Assembly: GCA_041396845.1 (NCBI GenBank)
Contig: JAWKXU010000004.1
Span: 124,001-188,000, forward strand
DNA from: JAWKXU01 sp020446465
Lineage (GTDB): Bacteria > Pseudomonadota > Alphaproteobacteria > Sphingomonadales > Sphingomonadaceae
DNA length: 64,000 bases
Direction of reading: 5' to 3'
The position numbers and the translations under genes are program-made. This document shows, one piece after another, positions 55,783 to 64,000 of this stretch (its first letter is position 1; each line of letters opens with the position of its first letter). The notes beneath the pieces were generated by a model that was not told where the DNA came from, ran no database searches, and was given only the letters and a program-made list of their open reading frames with translations.

Positions 55783-56145
55783 TCAGTCACCCCCGCATGG
55801 GGAGTCGTATTCTTTGACAGTATAGACGCGATGCTTGTTGCGGTCGAAGATCGTCTCTTCATCCGCTACAATCTCAGCCACGACTTCAGGTGAGGAAAGG
55901 TGCGCCATATCGGCGTCATAATCAGCTTGGCAATCATACCACAGTTCGGTGATGACATCATGCGCCTGCTCAACAAGCGAACCTGTGAATAATTCAGGCA
56001 ACGGTTCGAGATAGCGCCGCACATAGCGCGCTGCACGCCGGGCATGTTTCTCGCCCAGTCTGGCATGGCGACTTTCGTACAAGTGCCGGAAGGCTTCGAT
56101 CGACAGGTCAGGGTGCCGCTTGAGCATGAATACAAGTTTGATCAT
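55783..56145 (-). CDS. EthD-domain protein (first)
   Basis: 120 residues of the dimeric alpha-beta-barrel EthD family: IKLVFMLKRHPDLSIEAF at the N-terminus, then the ELWYDCQADY strand. EthD proteins are needed for, or found with, cytochrome P450-based degradation (for example of ethyl tert-butyl ether), but their activity is poorly known; some act as cyclases or dehydratases. It is the 3'-most gene of the catabolic run, following an acyl-CoA dehydrogenase by 13 bases. Confidence 0.82.
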   Translation of the reverse strand: MIKLVFMLKRHPDLSIEAFRHLYESRHARLGEKHARRAARYVRRYLEPLPELFTGSLVEQAHDVITELWYDCQADYDADMAHLSSPEVVAEIVADEETIFDRNKHRVYTVKEYDSPCGGD

Positions 56146-56158
56146 TCGCGTTCATCCT

Positions 56159-57304
56159 TCACACAAAATTGCGGCCAAAAATCTCGCGGGCGACGATCAG
56201 CTTCTGAATTTGTGTCGTCCCATCAGCGATTTGCTGCCCGATAACATCCCGCAGCCGCTGTTCATGGGCATAGTCTTTTGTGTAGCCGTAGTGTCCATGC
56301 AACAGCAAACACTCGTGGATCGCGCCAACGGCAATGTCAGGGCACTGCATTTTGCACATGGCTGCTTCTGCCGTGTGTGGCAGGTTCTGATCACGCAGCC
56401 ACAGGGTTCTGAAACATAGCCAACGTGCCATCTCCAGCTTTGCAGCCCAATCCGCAATCGGGAAAGACACCCCTTGATAGTGAGGTAACGGCTGACCGAA
56501 TGATCGCCGGTCTTTGAGATATCCAACCGTTTCATCCATGCTGGCCTGTGCCGCGCCGATACACATCAGCCCGATGAGAGCGCGGGTATAGTCAAACGCT
56601 TGCATGACCTTGGAAAAACCGCCCCCTTCATCCCCGATCCGGTTTCGTGATGGCACCCGAACTTCATCGAGGAACAATGACCCCCTGGCGATCCCGCGCG
56701 AACCAAGATCTGAATAGACGCTTCGGGTTACGCCCGGCAGATCGAAGGGAACGAGGAATGCGGTCACACCGCGCGCACCAGCGTCGGGGGCGGTCTTTGC
56801 AAATACGATCCCGGCATCGCCAGCCGTCACCAGCGTAATCGATGCTTTCTCGCCACTGATGAGGTAATCGTCACCGTCTCGCACCGCTCGGGTTCTGATG
56901 CCGGCGGCGTCGGAACCACTTTGCGGCTCTGTGAGGCAAGTGCAGATAATTTTCTCGCCAAGCGCCATGGCCGGCAGCCATTCAGACTGAACTGCCTCTT
57001 CCCCATGACGCCCCAGAAGCTCTCCTGCAAAACAGGCAATCAGGATTGCATAACAGCAATTAAAATCACCGCGCGCCGCCGCTTCCATGGCAATTCCTGC
57101 CGTGACTGCGTCCAGATTTTGGCCGCCATGGCCTTCTGGCACCCGCAGCCCTAGCAGCCCAATTTCGCTCATTTTCAGAAACTGGTCACGCGGCAGTTCA
57201 CCTGTTCTGTCCCAGTGCGCGTATTTTGGCAGCAGGACATCGCGCGCGAAGGCACTGACCATATCCGAAACAAGCTGCTGCTCTTGCGTGAATGCAAAGT
57301 CCAT
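56159..57304 (-). CDS. Acyl-CoA dehydrogenase with Asp at the catalytic base position
   Basis: 381 residues with the three usual domains and the loop TEPQSGSDAAGIRT. At the C-terminal motif, where most family members have xEGTxxIQ, this protein has IADGTTQIQ, so the expected catalytic Glu is Asp361. The flavin site looks intact. Activity may be slow, altered, or the substrate unusual. Start 57304 begins DFAFTQEQQ, the normal N-terminus. It overlaps no gene but lies five bases after the second EthD gene. Confidence 0.9.
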   Translation of the reverse strand: MDFAFTQEQQLVSDMVSAFARDVLLPKYAHWDRTGELPRDQFLKMSEIGLLGLRVPEGHGGQNLDAVTAGIAMEAAARGDFNCCYAILIACFAGELLGRHGEEAVQSEWLPAMALGEKIICTCLTEPQSGSDAAGIRTRAVRDGDDYLISGEKASITLVTAGDAGIVFAKTAPDAGARGVTAFLVPFDLPGVTRSVYSDLGSRGIARGSLFLDEVRVPSRNRIGDEGGGFSKVMQAFDYTRALIGLMCIGAAQASMDETVGYLKDRRSFGQPLPHYQGVSFPIADWAAKLEMARWLCFRTLWLRDQNLPHTAEAAMCKMQCPDIAVGAIHECLLLHGHYGYTKDYAHEQRLRDVIGQQIADGTTQIQKLIVAREIFGRNFV

Positions 57305-57309
57305 AACTG

Positions 57310-57666
57310 TCAGATGACCTTGTTTGGCTCCGTGATGAAGCACAGGCCGTGTTCCAGATCGACGAAATTGGGTTCATCCGGCCTCGCGTGCTCAAGATAG
57401 GCTGGTTCTGCAAAGGCCTGCTGCATCTCTGTGACGGAACGAAATTCCAGCACAGCTATCCCGTCATAATCGCCCGACACTCCAAACATCCGTGCAACAG
57501 GTGAATCCTGCTCCACAAGATGATACTGTGTGTAACTGACCAGGTGACGGTTGAAACCACCGCAATCGCGAATGAGCGGAGCATGGACTTCACGCCAGTA
57601 GCGCGCAAATTCCTGCCCGCTCAATCCTGAGCGCCGCTTGATGCAGACGACCAGCGCAACCGTCAT
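57310..57666 (-). CDS. EthD-domain protein (second)
   Basis: 118 residues, EthD family again: VALVVCIKRRSGLSGQEF and the WREVHAPLIR helix, then the strand VSYTQYHLV. It is only distantly alike to the first EthD protein of this run. It starts at the last base of the ferredoxin stop (TGATG), so the ferredoxin, this EthD protein and the dehydrogenase are in one transcription unit with the P450. Confidence 0.82.
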   Translation of the reverse strand: MTVALVVCIKRRSGLSGQEFARYWREVHAPLIRDCGGFNRHLVSYTQYHLVEQDSPVARMFGVSGDYDGIAVLEFRSVTEMQQAFAEPAYLEHARPDEPNFVDLEHGLCFITEPNKVI

Positions 57667-57863
57667 CAGTCAGCGAGGCTGATCGCCCGTTCAGGGCAAG
57701 CCTTCATGGCCTTTGTCGCATCATCTTCCTGACCGGCGGGCACATCCACGGTTTCGCCAGCCGCAGTGTTGAACCCCGCGTCATCGAGTGTAAAAACACC
57801 AGGCGCGAACTTCGCGCAACGCCCATGACCAGTGCAAAGTAACTCGTCCACCTTCATCCGCAT
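57666..57863 (-). CDS. [3Fe-4S]-type ferredoxin, P450 partner
   Basis: 65 residues. Ligand pattern Cys10-x2-His13-x2-Cys16 and a distal Cys56-Pro57: the second Cys of a [4Fe-4S] site is replaced by His, giving C-x-x-H-x-x-C. Ferredoxins of this form accompany bacterial P450s and pass single electrons from a reductase. ATG 57863 has AAGGA upstream; a start two codons later is possible. It lies 26 bases downstream of the P450 gene. No ferredoxin reductase is in the window. Confidence 0.9.
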   Translation of the reverse strand: MRMKVDELLCTGHGRCAKFAPGVFTLDDAGFNTAAGETVDVPAGQEDDATKAMKACPERAISLAD

Positions 57864-57889
57864 GTGCAGCTATCCTTATAATTTGCAGT

Positions 57890-59140
57890 TCAATCCCATT
57901 CGAGCATGAGCGAACTCATGGCCCGCAGGAAGCCGGTTTCATAAACCGGCTTTGTTCCCGGCTTGACCCGGAAATGCGGGATGCGTTTCAGCCATTCCCT
58001 GATGAAGACGGCCAGTTCCATGCGCGCAAGATGCGATCCAATGCACCGGTGCGGTCCAACCCCGAATGTCGCGTGATGAACGGTCGGCTCTTCGAAATTA
58101 AGCTCCTTGGGATTGTCGATGGTTCGCGGATCGCGGCCCGCGCCCGAAAAACCCATCATCACATAGTCGCCTTCCTTCAGGCTCACCCCTTCGACCTCGA
58201 CATCTTTCATGCAAGTTCGGCCCATCGCCACGACCGGCGAGTATGCGCGCACGAACTCTTCAACCGAATTTTCAATCCATTCGGGATTATCAAGCAGCTG
58301 CTGACGTTGATCGGGATGATCGGCAAGGTGGCGCGCGGTCGAGCCAAGCGCATAGATGGTGGTGGAAATCCCGCCATATGTCAGGTCTAGCACCACTGAA
58401 ACCTGATGATCCCAGGGCGCTTCGTTGCCATCCTTGTAAGTCACTCCCTTCAGGATCGTATCTACAATATCGCCCTGCGGCGGCATATCCTTGCGCTTCT
58501 TCAGAAACGCTTCGAGATAATCATAGACCTTTTTGTGATATGTGGTGCGCTGGTCCAGTGGGCCGAACAACGACTTGTCAACATCGTGGACGAGTTCAGG
58601 CAAATCGTCGACCGGCACGCCCAGAACATAAATGAAGAAAGCGCGGCCCGGCAGCAGGCCAGCCATCTCGCTAATGAATTCACATTCACCGCGATCGATG
58701 AACTTGTCGATCAGCAGGTTGACCTCGCGTGCGACATCATCCTTGATGCCTTCCATGACTTGCGGGCTCATGTGCGGGTTCAACGCGCGCCGCCAGCTTG
58801 TGTGGTTAGGCGGATCCTGCTCGACCGGTATCATCAACGGCTGATCGTCAGGCCGGTTGGGGATATAGCCCTTCGCACTGCTGAAAGTCTGCCAGTCCTG
58901 CCCGATCCGGCGAACTGCCTCTTCAGAACTGAACACATAATACCCGGTGCCAACCTTGCTGTGGGCAACCGGACATTTCTGCACCATGAGGTCTATCACT
59001 TCATGAAAATGCTCGTTGAGGTTGGGATCATCGATATCGAAATCACGGAAAAAATCGCGTCCGAACCGTTCGACAAGCCGCTCCGGTGTAGTTTCAGGGT
59101 CGTTCTGTTCGACCAGTTCATCGACATTTACCTTGGCCAT
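57890..59140 (-). CDS. Cytochrome P450
   Basis: 416 residues, soluble bacterial class. The haem loop FGVGPHRCIGSHLAR has the axial Cys366; the K-helix ExxR is Glu295-Arg298. The I-helix reads GGISTT, so the acid expected before the conserved Thr (Asp251 in P450cam) is Ser259, with Thr260 kept. A GAGGAG site precedes ATG 59140. The nearby ferredoxin is its likely electron donor. Substrate unknown; the setting suggests hydroxylation of a hydrophobic ring or chain. Confidence 0.93.
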   Translation of the reverse strand: MAKVNVDELVEQNDPETTPERLVERFGRDFFRDFDIDDPNLNEHFHEVIDLMVQKCPVAHSKVGTGYYVFSSEEAVRRIGQDWQTFSSAKGYIPNRPDDQPLMIPVEQDPPNHTSWRRALNPHMSPQVMEGIKDDVAREVNLLIDKFIDRGECEFISEMAGLLPGRAFFIYVLGVPVDDLPELVHDVDKSLFGPLDQRTTYHKKVYDYLEAFLKKRKDMPPQGDIVDTILKGVTYKDGNEAPWDHQVSVVLDLTYGGISTTIYALGSTARHLADHPDQRQQLLDNPEWIENSVEEFVRAYSPVVAMGRTCMKDVEVEGVSLKEGDYVMMGFSGAGRDPRTIDNPKELNFEEPTVHHATFGVGPHRCIGSHLARMELAVFIREWLKRIPHFRVKPGTKPVYETGFLRAMSSLMLEWD

Positions 59141-59159
59141 CAGGAATCTCCTCGCAAAT

Positions 59160-59960
59160 TTATGTGTTTCCTCGCCACGCGGCAGTCCCGCCATCAACGT
59201 TCACAATTGTTCCTGTCATGAATTTCGCTTCATCGGAGGCGAGAAAACAAACGAGTGCCGCCACCTCATCAGGTTCGCCGAGCCGCTTGATGAGGTGTGG
59301 CCCGGACGTAAGCCGCGCCATCTCTTGCGGATCGTCTGCAGATTCGATTGAGTGCATCAGCATCGGCGTTGCAATTGCCCCCGGCGCATAAGCATTGCAG
59401 CGGATACCAAACCTCGCGTAATCGGCCGCCATGGCTTGCGTAAGCAGCTTTACCGCGCCCTTCGCCACCGAATACCCCGGAATACCAGGATAGGCGAAAG
59501 TACTGGCCACTGAGGCGGCATTCACGATCGCCGGAGACTTGCTGGATTTCCTGAGCCACGGCGAGGCAGCGCGCGCGGCACGCCACATTGCCTTTACGTT
59601 GATGTCCATCAGGTCATCCCACTGGTCTTCTGACAACGAATCCAGCGTTTGCGGAGAACCGGTCAGACCATCGTCGGTCACGCCCGCGTTGTTCACCAGC
59701 ACGTCCAGGCCATCACCAAGGTCGGCTGCCGCAGCCACCATCGCATCAATTGCATCGCGCGACCGCAGGTCGGTCTGGACAAACCGTGATTTCGCCCCAA
59801 GCGCCGCCACAGCCCGCGCCGCTTCCTCACCCTTTTCCTGCTGGATGTCGGCAAGCGTGATTGCTGCCGCGCCTTCGCGTGCGGCACGCATTGCAATCGC
59901 CATTCCCATTCCCTGGGCGGCGCCAGTAACCAGCACAGATCGTCCTTCAAGTCTGGACAT
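59160..59960 (-). CDS. Short-chain dehydrogenase/reductase
   Basis: 266 residues, classical SDR. NAD(P) site TGAAQGMGMA, NNAG at the fourth strand, catalytic Ser in AASVAS and YSVAK with Tyr and Lys. An Asp after the second strand (LADIQ) favours NAD over NADP. Substrate could be the alcohol made by the P450 or released by the sulfatase. It follows the sulfatase by 24 bases and precedes the P450 by 19 bases. Start 59960 has GGGAG upstream. Confidence 0.92.
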   Translation of the reverse strand: MSRLEGRSVLVTGAAQGMGMAIAMRAAREGAAAITLADIQQEKGEEAARAVAALGAKSRFVQTDLRSRDAIDAMVAAAADLGDGLDVLVNNAGVTDDGLTGSPQTLDSLSEDQWDDLMDINVKAMWRAARAASPWLRKSSKSPAIVNAASVASTFAYPGIPGYSVAKGAVKLLTQAMAADYARFGIRCNAYAPGAIATPMLMHSIESADDPQEMARLTSGPHLIKRLGEPDEVAALVCFLASDEAKFMTGTIVNVDGGTAAWRGNT

Positions 59961-59984
59961 CACAACTCCCACGCCAATGCCTGC

Positions 59985-62330
59985 TCAGCGTATCGAAAAC
60001 AGTGTGCTTCGGATTTCTCCCGGAAATACATTGACCGCTGCAGGATAAGCATCGGTTACGGGAGAATTATTGTCCCGCCCGATGTCGAGACCTTCAACGT
60101 CAGAATACCAATTAACCAGCGTTCGTCCGATCCTTCCCGACGAGACCTGGCTTCCATCCACCGAGATTGTCATAACCCCGCCTGGTCCGCCCTCCATTGC
60201 CGCGCGGTTGATCTTTCCATCAATCGCGAAATTCACAGTAATCTTGTGATCGCCAGGCGGTATTACCTTGTCGCTGGTTACCGTATATTGGTGCTTGCCA
60301 ATCGCGTTGTAATGATACGCCAGACGCCCTTTGTCCAAATAGAGCGAATATCCGCCATATCGTCCACCCTGCGCCAGAATAACGCCATCTGCATTCTCCG
60401 AAGGCACGGTGAGATCAATTGATATAGTGTAGGAGTTGCCGATTGTTGGCGGGCTTGCCTGCTCTGCAATGTTCTCAACTTTGCCCAGATAGAGGAATTG
60501 AGAACGCCCGGCTCGTGGGTCAGGCCTTCCCTCCACCCCGTCAAGGTAATCGTGTATCGGAAGAATCGAGTTTTCTTCTGCTCTCTTCCAGAATAGTTCT
60601 TTCATCTCTTCGAGTTTTTTGGGGTTTTCCTCTGCAAGGTTTCTTGACTGCGAGAAATCCTGGGAAAGATTATAAAGTTCCCATACACGATTTTTTGCAT
60701 CGACCTCGATTGGTTTGGCCCAATTCCACGGCATCCTGATCGGCGTCGTGCTCGCAATCCATCCATCGGAATAGATGGCCATATTCTGCAACAACTCGAA
60801 AACCTGATCTTTGCGAGCTGTGGGAACCGCTGGATTGCGGAACGTATAAGCCATGCTGACCCCATCCAGTGGCTTCTGCTTGACGCCGTCCAGCAATGCC
60901 GGTGCAGACACACCTGCCACATCAAGCAAAGTTGGCATGATGTCGCTGACAAAATGATACTGTGGCCGCACTGTGCCAGGGTTTGAAATATGTCCCGGCC
61001 AGGAAATCACGAGACCATTTCGCACCCCGCCAAGATGCGATGCGATTTGCTTGGTCCATTGGAACGGAGTATCCAGCGCCCATGCCCATGGTGCTGGGAT
61101 GACCGAGTAACTTTCTTTCTTTCCAATGTTATCTATATTCTTTTCATTCCATGCCTGATCTTCACGCTGGAATGTAATGGCTGACTGTTCAAACATTGCG
61201 CCAGTCAGGCCGCCCTCGCCGGACGAGCCATTGTCACCCTGTATAAACACGATCAGCGTATTGTCGGCCTGCCCGGTGTCTTCCAGATGTTGAATCACCC
61301 GGCCGATCTGCGCATCGGCATAAGCAAGCGAGGCCGCGTATGCCTCCATGTATCGCGCCGCCAGCTTCTTCTGATTGTCGTCCAGGCTATTCCACGCCGG
61401 CAACTCTTTTGGCCGAGGGGTCAACCGGGTATCATGAGGAATGATCCCGGCGGCCTTTTGGCGCGCAAACGTTTCTTCACGAACCTTGTCCCAGCCCGCG
61501 TCAAACTTCCCTTTGAATTTCTGCAGCCAGTCGTCGGGCGCATGGTTTGGTGAGTGCGCGCTGCCGGTCGCATAATACATGAAGAACGGGCGATCTGGTT
61601 CGATCGCGTGTTGACGGTCAATCCAGGTGATAGCCCGGTTGGCAAGATCTGCATCCAGCGTATACCCTTCAGGATACTTCTGGTTCAACTGCACGGTATT
61701 CTCGGTTAACGCTGGCTCGAACTGGCTGGCATCGGCACCAAGGAAACCATAAAAATACTGGAATCCCAATCCGGTTGGCCAGCGATCAAAAGGACCATTC
61801 GAGGTCATTTCCCAGACCGGGGTCAGGTGGGACTTTCCGAACATTGCAGTGTTGTACCCTGCTTCCTTCAGAACCTGGGCGACTGTCCCCGTCGACTTGG
61901 GGATCGAGGTGTTGTAACCGGCATAGGATGAAGCAAGATTGGTGATTCCACCCATCCCCACATTATGCGGATTACGACCAGTCAGAAGCGACGCGCGGGT
62001 CGGGGAACACATCGCAGTCGTATTGAACTGGTTATACTTTATGCCCTTTTGCGCCAGACGATCGAATGCTGGCGTCGCAATAGGTCCACCATAAGCGCTG
62101 CTGGCAGAAAACCCGACATCATCAGTCATAATGAGCAGGATATTCGGTGCATTCTTGCCTGGCGCTGGATTGTGCGGCCATCCCACACTCTCGTTATCGC
62201 TAGCCTCTCGCTCGCGCGCGATTGACGCACTGGATAACAGGGTCATCGCCACACCCGCAGACAACAAGACATGCGTCATGCGCAGACGGCGCCGCTGCGT
62301 ATGCTTCATCCGACTGGCCATTGCCTTCAT
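59985..62330 (-). CDS. Exported type I sulfatase with C-terminal beta-domain
   Basis: 781 residues. A Sec signal (basic stretch TQRRRLRMTH then a hydrophobic segment, cut near SASIA) sends it to the periplasm. The metal ligands are in LLIMTDDVG and the sulfatase signature CSPTRASLLTGR puts the formylglycine precursor at Cys108. The catalytic domain ends near residue 560 and is followed by about 200 residues of beta-rich sequence. It hydrolyses sulfate esters; the activating enzyme FGE is not in the window. ATG overlaps the SnoaL-like gene's stop (ATGA). Confidence 0.92.
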   Translation of the reverse strand: MKAMASRMKHTQRRRLRMTHVLLSAGVAMTLLSSASIAREREASDNESVGWPHNPAPGKNAPNILLIMTDDVGFSASSAYGGPIATPAFDRLAQKGIKYNQFNTTAMCSPTRASLLTGRNPHNVGMGGITNLASSYAGYNTSIPKSTGTVAQVLKEAGYNTAMFGKSHLTPVWEMTSNGPFDRWPTGLGFQYFYGFLGADASQFEPALTENTVQLNQKYPEGYTLDADLANRAITWIDRQHAIEPDRPFFMYYATGSAHSPNHAPDDWLQKFKGKFDAGWDKVREETFARQKAAGIIPHDTRLTPRPKELPAWNSLDDNQKKLAARYMEAYAASLAYADAQIGRVIQHLEDTGQADNTLIVFIQGDNGSSGEGGLTGAMFEQSAITFQREDQAWNEKNIDNIGKKESYSVIPAPWAWALDTPFQWTKQIASHLGGVRNGLVISWPGHISNPGTVRPQYHFVSDIMPTLLDVAGVSAPALLDGVKQKPLDGVSMAYTFRNPAVPTARKDQVFELLQNMAIYSDGWIASTTPIRMPWNWAKPIEVDAKNRVWELYNLSQDFSQSRNLAEENPKKLEEMKELFWKRAEENSILPIHDYLDGVEGRPDPRAGRSQFLYLGKVENIAEQASPPTIGNSYTISIDLTVPSENADGVILAQGGRYGGYSLYLDKGRLAYHYNAIGKHQYTVTSDKVIPPGDHKITVNFAIDGKINRAAMEGGPGGVMTISVDGSQVSSGRIGRTLVNWYSDVEGLDIGRDNNSPVTDAYPAAVNVFPGEIRSTLFSIR

Positions 62331-62836
62331 TCTCCCCCTCCGTATGCTGCATTCAGAAGCGCCGTATCGTAATATTCCTCGAAGCTCTTGACCTTGCCTG
62401 CGCTGAACCGGAATATCTGTACGTATCGACCATTGTAGGCGACGTGCCGGTTACCCCAGGTCGGCCCGGCGTGGACGTCAATGATACTGTTGGACTTCGT
62501 GACAATCACATCCGGGCTTTCGCCAACGATGATCTCATCGATAAACCAGTCGAAGCGTCCGGTCATTTCGTCGTGGATCGGATCCCAGAAGGCTTTGACC
62601 GCATCCCAACCGCGATGACTGGCATAATGGCACACGGCAATGCCATCGTTCACAAACGGCGTGACGACTTCGGGGTCATCTTCTACCCACAACGAATAGA
62701 AGAACGGTTTGTCCTTGAGATAGACCGAAAAGAAATCGACAATCGTATCAATGTTCTTTCTTGCGATGGAACTACCCGTTTCGATGGGGCAATTGATCGT
62801 AACGCCTTTAATAATCTGACTGGTCATACCCTTCAT
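62327..62836 (-). CDS. SnoaL/NTF2-like protein
   Basis: 169 residues of the cone-shaped NTF2-like fold: an N-terminal helix region, the WVEDDPEVVTPF and DWFIDEIIVGE segments, and a late ISFRFSAGKVKSFEEYYD-type C-terminal strand pair (seen as IFRFSAGKVKSFEEYYD). Members include limonene epoxide hydrolase, ketosteroid isomerase and polyketide cyclases, so isomerase, hydrolase or lyase roles are all possible. Start is 62836 or 62827. It sits 19 bases downstream of the aldehyde dehydrogenase. Confidence 0.8.
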   Translation of the reverse strand: MKGMTSQIIKGVTINCPIETGSSIARKNIDTIVDFFSVYLKDKPFFYSLWVEDDPEVVTPFVNDGIAVCHYASHRGWDAVKAFWDPIHDEMTGRFDWFIDEIIVGESPDVIVTKSNSIIDVHAGPTWGNRHVAYNGRYVQIFRFSAGKVKSFEEYYDTALLNAAYGGGE

Positions 62837-62855
62837 CTCACCCTCAGTTTTTCAC

Positions 62856-64000
62856 TCACCCGCAATTTTCCATGATCAACGTCTTGGGTTCGAGATAGGC
62901 GCGCAAGCCATTGACTCCGCCTTCACGCCCGATGCCCGATTCCTTGAACCCGCCAAACCCGATCGACATGTCGCTGCGCCAGGCGTTGTGGCCTACAGTG
63001 CCGGATCGCAACTGCCGGGCCACGCGATAGGCTCTTTCCGGATCATTCGTGAAAACCGAATTGTTGAGACCAAAGCGCGTATCGTTGGCGATTTCGATCG
63101 CATGATTTTCGTCACGTGCCCTGATAACTGTAAGAACAGGGCCGAATATCTCTTCTCTGGCAATGAAATCGCTATTGTCAGCATCGGTGATAACTGTCGG
63201 CTCAAAGAACCAGCCACGATTGAGGTGAGCGGGTCTTTTGCCCCCTGTAATAATCCGGTTGCCATCGTGCTCCGCCTTGCGAACCATCTCTTCGACTTTG
63301 TCCCGTTGCCGCTCCATCGCCAATGGCCCGATGCCAGTAGCGGGATCGAAGGGATCGCCGACAATCACCTTGCCAAACCCGTCCGCCAAAGCATCGATCA
63401 GCGCGTCATGGCGATCCGCACCAACGACGATGCGAGTCAACGATGAGCAAATCTGCCCGGTCATCGCGCAAGCAGAGCCGACGAGCGATTGAGCGGCAAG
63501 CGCCACATCGTAATCATCGAGGATCAGGCCCGCCGATTTTCCGCCAAGTTCAAGCGTGCAACGCGCCATGCGTTCTGCACAAATGCCGGCTATCCGCTTT
63601 CCAACGGCGCTTGAGCCGGTAAATCCAATCTTGTCGACGCCGGGGTGGCTAACGAGTTTTTCCGAGGCCGCCCTGTCTGCTGTCACAACATTGAGAACGC
63701 CGGGCGGCAGCCCGATTTCGTCGGCGATCTCGGCAAGAAGCAGACCCGTGCCAGGCGCCTCTGGAGACATCTTGAGAACAACCGTACAACCTGAGATCAA
63801 CGCTGGCGCCACTTTGAAGGCCGCAATGTTGACAGGCGCATTCCATGGCACAATTGCCCCGACCACACCGACCGGCTCATTGACGATCAGCGCATAATCG
63901 CCGCCCATCGGCGGGTTTTGGAACCGTTCTTCCCAGGCGAATCCTTCGGCAAGCCCGGCATAGTATCTGTAAATGTCACCAATCGTACCTGCAAACGGAT
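62856..64000 (-). CDS. Aldehyde dehydrogenase (N-terminus cut by window edge)
   Basis: The frame is open to base 64000, so about 381 C-terminal residues of a roughly 480-500 residue protein are visible. Seen: GAIVPWNAPV, FTGSSAVGKRI, the catalytic Glu in LELGGKSAG, the nucleophile Cys in TGQICSS and the EEIFGPVL segment. It oxidises an aldehyde to a carboxylate with NAD(P). It is the first visible gene of the catabolic run; the run may extend upstream. Confidence 0.93.
   Translation of the reverse strand, partial: PFAGTIGDIYRYYAGLAEGFAWEERFQNPPMGGDYALIVNEPVGVVGAIVPWNAPVNIAAFKVAPALISGCTVVLKMSPEAPGTGLLLAEIADEIGLPPGVLNVVTADRAASEKLVSHPGVDKIGFTGSSAVGKRIAGICAERMARCTLELGGKSAGLILDDYDVALAAQSLVGSACAMTGQICSSLTRIVVGADRHDALIDALADGFGKVIVGDPFDPATGIGPLAMERQRDKVEEMVRKAEHDGNRIITGGKRPAHLNRGWFFEPTVITDADNSDFIAREEIFGPVLTVIRARDENHAIEIANDTRFGLNNSVFTNDPERAYRVARQLRSGTVGHNAWRSDMSIGFGGFKESGIGREGGVNGLRAYLEPKTLIMENCG

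Noticed and set aside
55730..55825. 31-residue frame with a good GGAGG site between the copper ATPase and the EthD gene
   Set aside because: Too short, no hydrophobic or known motif, and it runs into the end of the EthD gene; could be a remnant but nothing supports function.

Overview
The window reads as an ordinary, gene-dense, roughly 60% GC chromosome segment of an alphaproteobacterium, most likely a sphingomonad (Sphingomonadales, Novosphingobium-like). Pointers to this are a C4-pathway HemA, an ScfR-type propionate regulator beside the methylmalonyl-CoA genes, the carboxy(nor)spermidine route to polyamines, Flp pilins, a CopA/CopB copper locus, and two oxidative catabolic clusters rich in acyl-CoA dehydrogenase, EthD, P450 and sulfatase genes. 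The genus is inferred from family content, not shown. No rRNA, tRNA, CRISPR array, complete insertion sequence or prophage was seen, and no gap without a gene exceeds 300 bases.

Layout: 0-1 kb holds a Nudix hydrolase cut by the left edge and two Flp pilins. 1-6.6 kb (minus) holds an M48 lipoprotein protease, accA, xerD, a large exported protein of unknown function and a tiny membrane protein, divergent from aroK-aroB (6.7-8.4 kb). 8.4-17 kb (minus) is a complete propionyl-CoA to succinyl-CoA operon (pccB, thiolase, epimerase, mutase, bioB, pccA), divergent from its probable ScfR/PccR regulator. 18.4-30 kb is core housekeeping: a Cdd1-like helix-hairpin-helix protein, gor, pgi; lepB-rnc-era; an MFS exporter; topA; dprA-plsY. 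30-34.6 kb (plus) holds murI, hemA and a PAS-GGDEF-EAL-PilZ protein. 34.6-38.4 kb (minus) holds three polyamine genes. 38.5-45.3 kb holds trxB, an alpha/beta hydrolase, a Tyr phosphatase and an otsB-GH15-otsA trehalose operon.

45.5-50.3 kb (plus) is an uncharacterised set: CrtC/AttH-like protein, long acyl-CoA dehydrogenase, exported methyltransferase-like protein and HsaA/DszC-like flavoprotein. 50.3-55.6 kb is a divergent copper locus (copA-copB versus csoR-P-type ATPase) around one CsoR-type palindrome. 55.8-64 kb (minus) is a tightly packed catabolic run, cut by the right edge: aldehyde dehydrogenase, SnoaL-like protein, exported sulfatase, SDR, cytochrome P450, ferredoxin, EthD protein, acyl-CoA dehydrogenase, EthD protein.

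How the genes work together: bioB lies next to the biotin-dependent PccA it can serve, and the operon leads into the TCA cycle. ODC plus CASDH plus CASDC can make spermidine without S-adenosylmethionine decarboxylase. OtsA and OtsB make trehalose while the GH15 enzyme may break it down. The last cluster looks like a pathway for taking up and oxidising a hydrophobic, possibly sulfated, substrate; its substrate is unknown and it is the best candidate here for an undescribed system.
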